Source: Cudoniella acicularis | Lineage: Eukaryota; Ascomycota; Leotiomycetes; Helotiales; Helotiaceae | Length of the DNA: 31,440 nucleotides | Assembly (NCBI GenBank): GCA_013054445.1 | Contig: JAAMPI010000583.1 | Span: 1-31,440, forward strand | Direction: 5' to 3' | Program-made: the position numbers and the translations under genes | Notes under the pieces: model-generated | Told to the model about the DNA's origin: nothing | The model's input: the letters and a program-made list of their open reading frames with translations, nothing else | Database searches by the model: none | Shown: positions 27,263-31,440 of the stretch, piece by piece | How the letters are laid out: each line of letters starts with the position of its first letter | Numbering within the stretch: position 1 is the stretch's first letter

Positions 27263-27466
27263 AAAAATTGTGAAATTTATAGTGTGTATTTGGCTACTAC
27301 GCTGGCCCAAGAGGGAGATCCTGGAGGTCAGTCGTCATGTGCAACAAGGAATTATTTAGTTCAGTATCGCAGATGTTACGTGAACCAACAACAATTTATC
27401 TTTGAACGTTGTGCGAAGGTTTGTATGTTGAATAGAGGAAAGTTTGATTGCAGAATTTTGGATTAA
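27263..27466 (+). other. Cysteine-rich open frame without a start codon
   Basis: The frame is open from 27263 (after TAA) to the stop at 27464-27466 and has six cysteines: one at codon 3, then five in the pattern C-11-C-11-C-3-C-8-C. A stretch like VYLATTLAQEGDPGGQSSC looks like the end of a signal peptide plus the start of a mature small secreted protein. The only ATG is deep inside, so it would need an upstream exon, which I could not find, or it is a remnant. An acceptor-like TTTATAG precedes it at 27276-27282. Confidence 0.2.
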
Positions 27467-29262
27467 GTACTTCACTAAGTTCATTTCTTCCTTCTTGTGG
27501 TCCCAGATATCCTTCAATAGACTCCTCTCTGATCTGTAGCACATAAAAATCGAGACATTTTGCTACTTTGTGACCTTTTTAGTAAGGTTGAACATGTACA
27601 AAGCTCGAGCCGCTTGCGTAACTTTGTAATGTAGTACCTCTGAGGTTGCACTTTCGAGTTGCACAACATCCAGCCTCATAAGAAAACCTGCCGAACCTAC
27701 CGAGTTTTAATTGCCAAGATAATGAAAGCCATTTCAGCCATGTGCCGTTACTGTCTCGGGGATTTGACGCTGCAAACAACAGATGGCGTGCAGGCGTGGG
27801 GGTCAGGCTCGTCAGGATCAGACACCGCATGGAACGTCATCTGGAACAAGAATAGAACATGGAAGCAGCCTCGCAGCCCTGAATAAATTGCGAATCTTGA
27901 TCTGGCGACAAGATCAGCAGTCCTAGCCAGCACTCGCAGCAAGAACTTGATCAGAAAGGATCTTGGTAAACCCATCGCTGTCCTTGCATAGTGCACACGC
28001 CGAGCTTTGACTCTTCGAAGGATCACTTCCTCCAAACCCTAAAGATATCCAGTACCGTAAGTAGTCAGGTGGATTCGTGGAATGTCCGCGATAGGCAAGT
28101 CGATAGTAGATAGTAGTGGCCCTTGGCCTGCTTCGGACCCGCTTTCCTCCTTTCTGCTACAGATCTTGTTCCTGATGCTGGGGAGGCCGACTGCTTTTTC
28201 TCCGTGGTGCGGAAACTCGTTCGACTTCTTGTGGGGAAGTTGTTCAGGTCCACCGCTTCCTGTTTGCTTGAGTCTGTCAAAACATATCCCTCCACACGCT
28301 GTGCTGTAAGTGAAGCCAACAGAAGAGCCAAGTGACGTCAGGAGCGAGATCATCGGCGATAATAGCCTCTGATAAGACTCAGTTGTATGGGCAGGAAAAC
28401 AAGGAGAAACAAGCCTCCGAGAAAAGGTGGACCCTATGCGCAGCGTAGCAAATACATTATCGAGAAGTGGACTGTGGACGAGGTACAGGCTTCGGTGCAG
28501 CAATGCATTTGCTGGCAGGTCAGTCGGCTGAGGTAACACCGCCGAGGTGTATTTTACGACAGCAAAGGGGCACAGGGGCCCTCCGCACGGATGATCGCTT
28601 GTCAAGACGACGTGCCGAAAGCTTCCCCCTTGCCAGTCCCTGTCAGACACCCTTCAACCCCTCATCCCATCTTGATCCTGTGCTTCCAAGTTGATGCGGT
28701 TGTTAGTGCTTTACAGAGCACCAATGTTTTCTTTTGTGTTTGTCGCCGCATTCTGCCACTCGGTCAGTCGCTTTGACGGTGAAACATGGCAACGTGCCAC
28801 ATAGCCACAAGGCCCATCGATACCGGTATTCCATCAGGGCTATAGCATCACTCGATACTAAGCAGCTAAGTCTCTCGTTCCACAGAAGCAATGGTGGCAC
28901 TCCGCCGGCAGGTCCCCGCTACCTGTGGGGAGTTGCACATCAACGCCTCGATTGCGTCCATGCCACACGGCCTTGATGGCTGTGATTCGTCCCAGACCGT
29001 AAAAGGTTAACAGACTCCCCCAGTCTTGACAAGCTTCCATTAGTCCCGGCAAGAGCGATGACGCCGCCCTCAAACATACGGACACCACCGCATAGGCTTA
29101 CAGGGAGATAGGACAGGGTAAAGTTAGCTAGGTCCCTGGGTAACTGTGATTGTGCTGGTACCAAACAACCTGGTTTCGCAAGAACGAAGCCTGGTCTTGC
29201 GTTGCTTCTTGCCATCTTACCAGCCTGACTCCCATGGCCAGCTGAGTAGCTTGCTCCTTCCC

Positions 29263-29274
29263 TAGGTCGACCTA
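29263..29274. promoter_or_regulatory. Perfect 12-bp palindrome upstream of the protease gene
   Basis: TAGGTCGACCTA reads the same on both strands. It lies about 180 bp before the protease ATG and 37 bp before the TATA motif, a reasonable place for a dimeric regulator. The factor is unknown. Confidence 0.35.
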
Positions 29275-29310
29275 CTCACTGACATACCGTCACATACGTA
29301 GCTACCTGGG

Positions 29311-29316
29311 TATATA
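29311..29316 (+). promoter_or_regulatory. TATA box of the aspartic protease gene
   Basis: TATATA lies 138 bp before the ATG and is followed by a CT/AC-rich leader (about 29340-29453), the usual layout of a fungal core promoter. Confidence 0.5.
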
Positions 29317-29453
29317 GGTAAGTGCCTCTCCCGCTTTGTTGATTGCTTCTACATACCTTCAATACTACCGTTCTATCTTCATCACTTGAACCTACAAAGC
29401 ATCAAACTCTTCTACTATCTTTTAAGTTTTCAACCCACCTTTAACTACACATC

Positions 29454-30880
29454 ATGGCTGGTCTCAAAGGCTTGCAAAAGATTCACGTCACCCGCAACAA
29501 GAACTACCAGAAGTCGGGTATAAAGTCTTATGTCTGGCTCCTCAACAAATGGGGATTTGAACCCACGAAGCCTGGCCCATACTATCAAACCCACAAGATC
29601 ACGCAGACTCACGCCCACGGTCATTTTCACAAATTCGGCGGAAAAGCCCACTCTCACCGCGTTCTAGTTAAGAAGGCTACTAGCTCTGATGGCTCTAGTC
29701 AAGCCGGAGAGGTTGGAGCAGATGATCAACAAAATGACTCGATGTACCTTTGTCCGGTTTCAATCGGCACGCCAGCTCAAACCCTCATGCTCGACTTTGA
29801 TACTGGCTCAGCCGATCTCTGGGTTGGTACTCGCTTCGAACTTTGTACTAGCTAAGCTGATTGTGACTTAATAGGTGTGGTCCACAGATCTCCCCAGCAG
29901 TACCACTTCGCAAAGCACAGGACACGTTATCTTTGACCCCAGCAAGTCCTCCACGTTCAAGACATCAACCGGCGAGAAATGGAAGATTTCCTACGGCGAC
30001 AGCTCCTCCGCATCCGGAATTGTTGGAACGGACAATGTTACAATTGGCGGGCTCACAATCAAGAACCAAGCTGTCGAGCTTGCCAAGGATCTATCTACAC
30101 AGTTCCAACAGAGCACTGGTGATGGACTGCTTGGCTTGGCCTTCGGCACAATCAACACGGTTACGCCCAAAGCCGTCGCAACTCCTGTTGAGAACATGAT
30201 CACCGAGGCAGATATTCCCAAATCACTTGAGCTTTTCACGGCCTATCTTGGTAGCTGGCGTGACGCAAATGAACCGGATAAAGGAGAAAGCTTTTACACC
30301 TTTGGCTACATTGATGAAGATGCAGTCAAGGCCTCTGGTCAACAGATTGCCTACACGCCAGTTGATAGCTCGCAAGGTTTCTGGCAATTCAGTTCTACAT
30401 CTGCTACCGTCAACGGTCAAACAATTGACCAATCAGATAACACTGCCATCGCTGATACCGGAACCACCCTTGCATTGGTGTCCGATGCTACTTGTGAAGC
30501 TATTTATAACGCCATTCCCGGCGCAACATACGATCAGACTCAACAAGGTTACATTTTCCCCAGCAGTACCACTGCAGATCAGCTTCCCATTGTTACATTC
30601 GCTGTCGGCGATACCCAATTTGCCGTCCAGAAGGAAGATCTGGGATTCGCCGATGCTGGTAACGGAATGGTTTATGGTGGAATTCAGAGTCGAGGCACAA
30701 TGACCTTCGACATCTTGGGTGATACCTTCTTGAAGGGCATTTATGCCGTAAGTCATTACACCCTCCCTTCCAAAGTATACTTTACTGATTTTTTTGAAGA
30801 TTTTTGACCAGGGCAACTCCCAATTCGGAGCTGTTCAACGTGTTGAGACGGAGCAGAATGTTTCCGCTCCTCCTTCCTAG
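29454..30880 (+). CDS. Pepsin-family aspartic protease without signal peptide (three exons)
   Basis: A1-family endopeptidase with acid optimum expected. Exons are 29454-29822, 29875-30747 and 30800-30880, giving 440 residues. Introns are 52 nt each; the first joins GSADLW to VWSTDL, the conserved strand after the first active site. Catalytic motifs are DTGS (Asp116) and DTGT (Asp317), with the flap tyrosine in KISYGDSS (Tyr163). The body matches aspergillopepsin/penicillopepsin-type enzymes ([30 protein letters not shown]). Residues 1-90 are unusual: no hydrophobic signal sequence, a basic start ([19 protein letters not shown]), and seven histidines within 47-68. The ATG is supported by the TATA and leader upstream, so a missed signal exon is less likely but possible. 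It may act inside the cell or leave by an unconventional route. Cys100 precedes PVSIGTP where family members usually lack it, as far as I recall. Confidence 0.9.
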
Positions 30881-31440
30881 GTAATAATTTTGACTTTGTA
30901 AGCATACATAGGGTTCTGGGATCGGATAAAGGTCATAGGGAAGGCTAGGACAGCCACGGCAAATGATTCTGGTGGGTAGCTCTTTGCATTGGTCTCGGGA
31001 AATTTTGGTCCATAGATTCTCAAATTGATACTTTGAGACACAAAATGCTCAATTGTGGCATTGATGTTTGAGTGAGCTTACTACTGCGATTTAAGTTCCT
31101 TTTTTTTCTGAGTACTTAAGTGCCTTGAGCAAGATCACTTGCTGGCTTATCCTGATTCTCCCGATAATGAAGGGTTTGGAAAGTTAAGAGCCCTATAAGT
31201 CTCGACTTTGATGACGTAACTCTCCATTTCGTGGATCATGACTTGATATTCCTGCCTTTCTAATAACTAGATGAGGATTTCCATTGCGCATATTACACTA
31301 AATAAATATAGGATTAAGGACAAAATCCACACATCATTATCAACATGTCAACGATGAAGCTGCAGTATCGGCGAGATATAAAATAGGAGGATGGTTTTTC
31401 TCCCCAAACTCTTTTTTTTTTTTAAATGAGTGGTAAGTTT
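30881..31440. other. 3' flank of the protease gene
   Basis: AT-rich sequence with no gene visible up to the window edge. A poly-T run lies at about 31411-31422. Confidence 0.6.

Larger units (their letters stand above)
23400..29453. other. Large gene-poor, repeat-bearing stretch
   Basis: About 6 kb without a supportable gene. It contains inverted-repeat element copy B (23617-23915), a 16-bp tandem duplication and two perfect palindromes (24252-24410), nine copies of TGCTGTCA (24316-27182), a hairpin group with LTR-like features (26556-26932), and a cysteine-rich frame (27263-27466). A TATAAA at about 23971 and an acceptor-like CTAACACAG at about 24077-24085 precede a coding-like frame without a start (to 24253). 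The 203-codon minus-strand frame at 28039-28650 lacks an early ATG and looks accidental. Confidence 0.55.

Overview
The window is nuclear DNA of a filamentous ascomycete (Pezizomycotina). The evidence is short GT-AG introns (about 47-130 nt, mostly about 50), branch sites of the CTAAC/CTGAC kind, CT-rich 5' leaders, moderate GC, wide intergenic spaces, and a typical fungal gene set. The protein sequences suggest a leotiomycete-like fungus to me, but that is only an impression. No rRNA, tRNA or CRISPR feature was found.

Six protein genes can be read with confidence after joining exons. TOM70, the mitochondrial import receptor, is on + (2094-4115, four exons). A secreted DUF3455 protein is on + (11460-12306, two exons). 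A cell-wall-integrity MAP kinase of the Slt2/MpkA type is on - (15199-16644, five exons). Cytosolic tryptophanyl-tRNA synthetase is on - (20262-21965, four exons). A Ups1/PRELI phospholipid-transfer protein is on + (22662-23399, one exon). A pepsin-family aspartic protease with no signal peptide and a histidine-rich N-terminus is on + (29454-30880, three exons). A seventh, unidentified gene (17724-18539, -) has a stop codon inside an otherwise continuous frame. That stop may be removed by a 60-nt intron or may be real. A possible 47-residue, very hydrophobic two-exon gene lies at 5342-5540 (-).

Two genes, TOM70 and the Ups1-like one, serve mitochondria, but they are 18 kb apart and there is no sign of a functional cluster. 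WRS1 and the Ups1-like gene are divergent over a 696-bp shared promoter. It holds a TGAGTCA site 90 bp before the synthetase start, which suggests cross-pathway (Gcn4/CPC1) control.

The large gene-poor stretches are 1-2093, 5.5-11.4 kb, 12.3-15.2 kb and 23.4-29.4 kb. The main discovery there is a pair of related short inverted-repeat elements of 240 and 299 bp (14619-14858 and 23617-23915). They share 27-bp terminal repeats containing GGTATTTTCTGAGTGCC and are flanked by TA, so they look like a small Tc1/mariner-type MITE family. A second unusual signal is nine exact copies of the octamer TGCTGTCA between 24316 and 27182: five in one orientation followed by four in the other, where about 0.1 is expected. 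A group of strong hairpins with LTR-like features (26556-26932) and a cysteine-rich open frame (27263-27466) lie in the same region.
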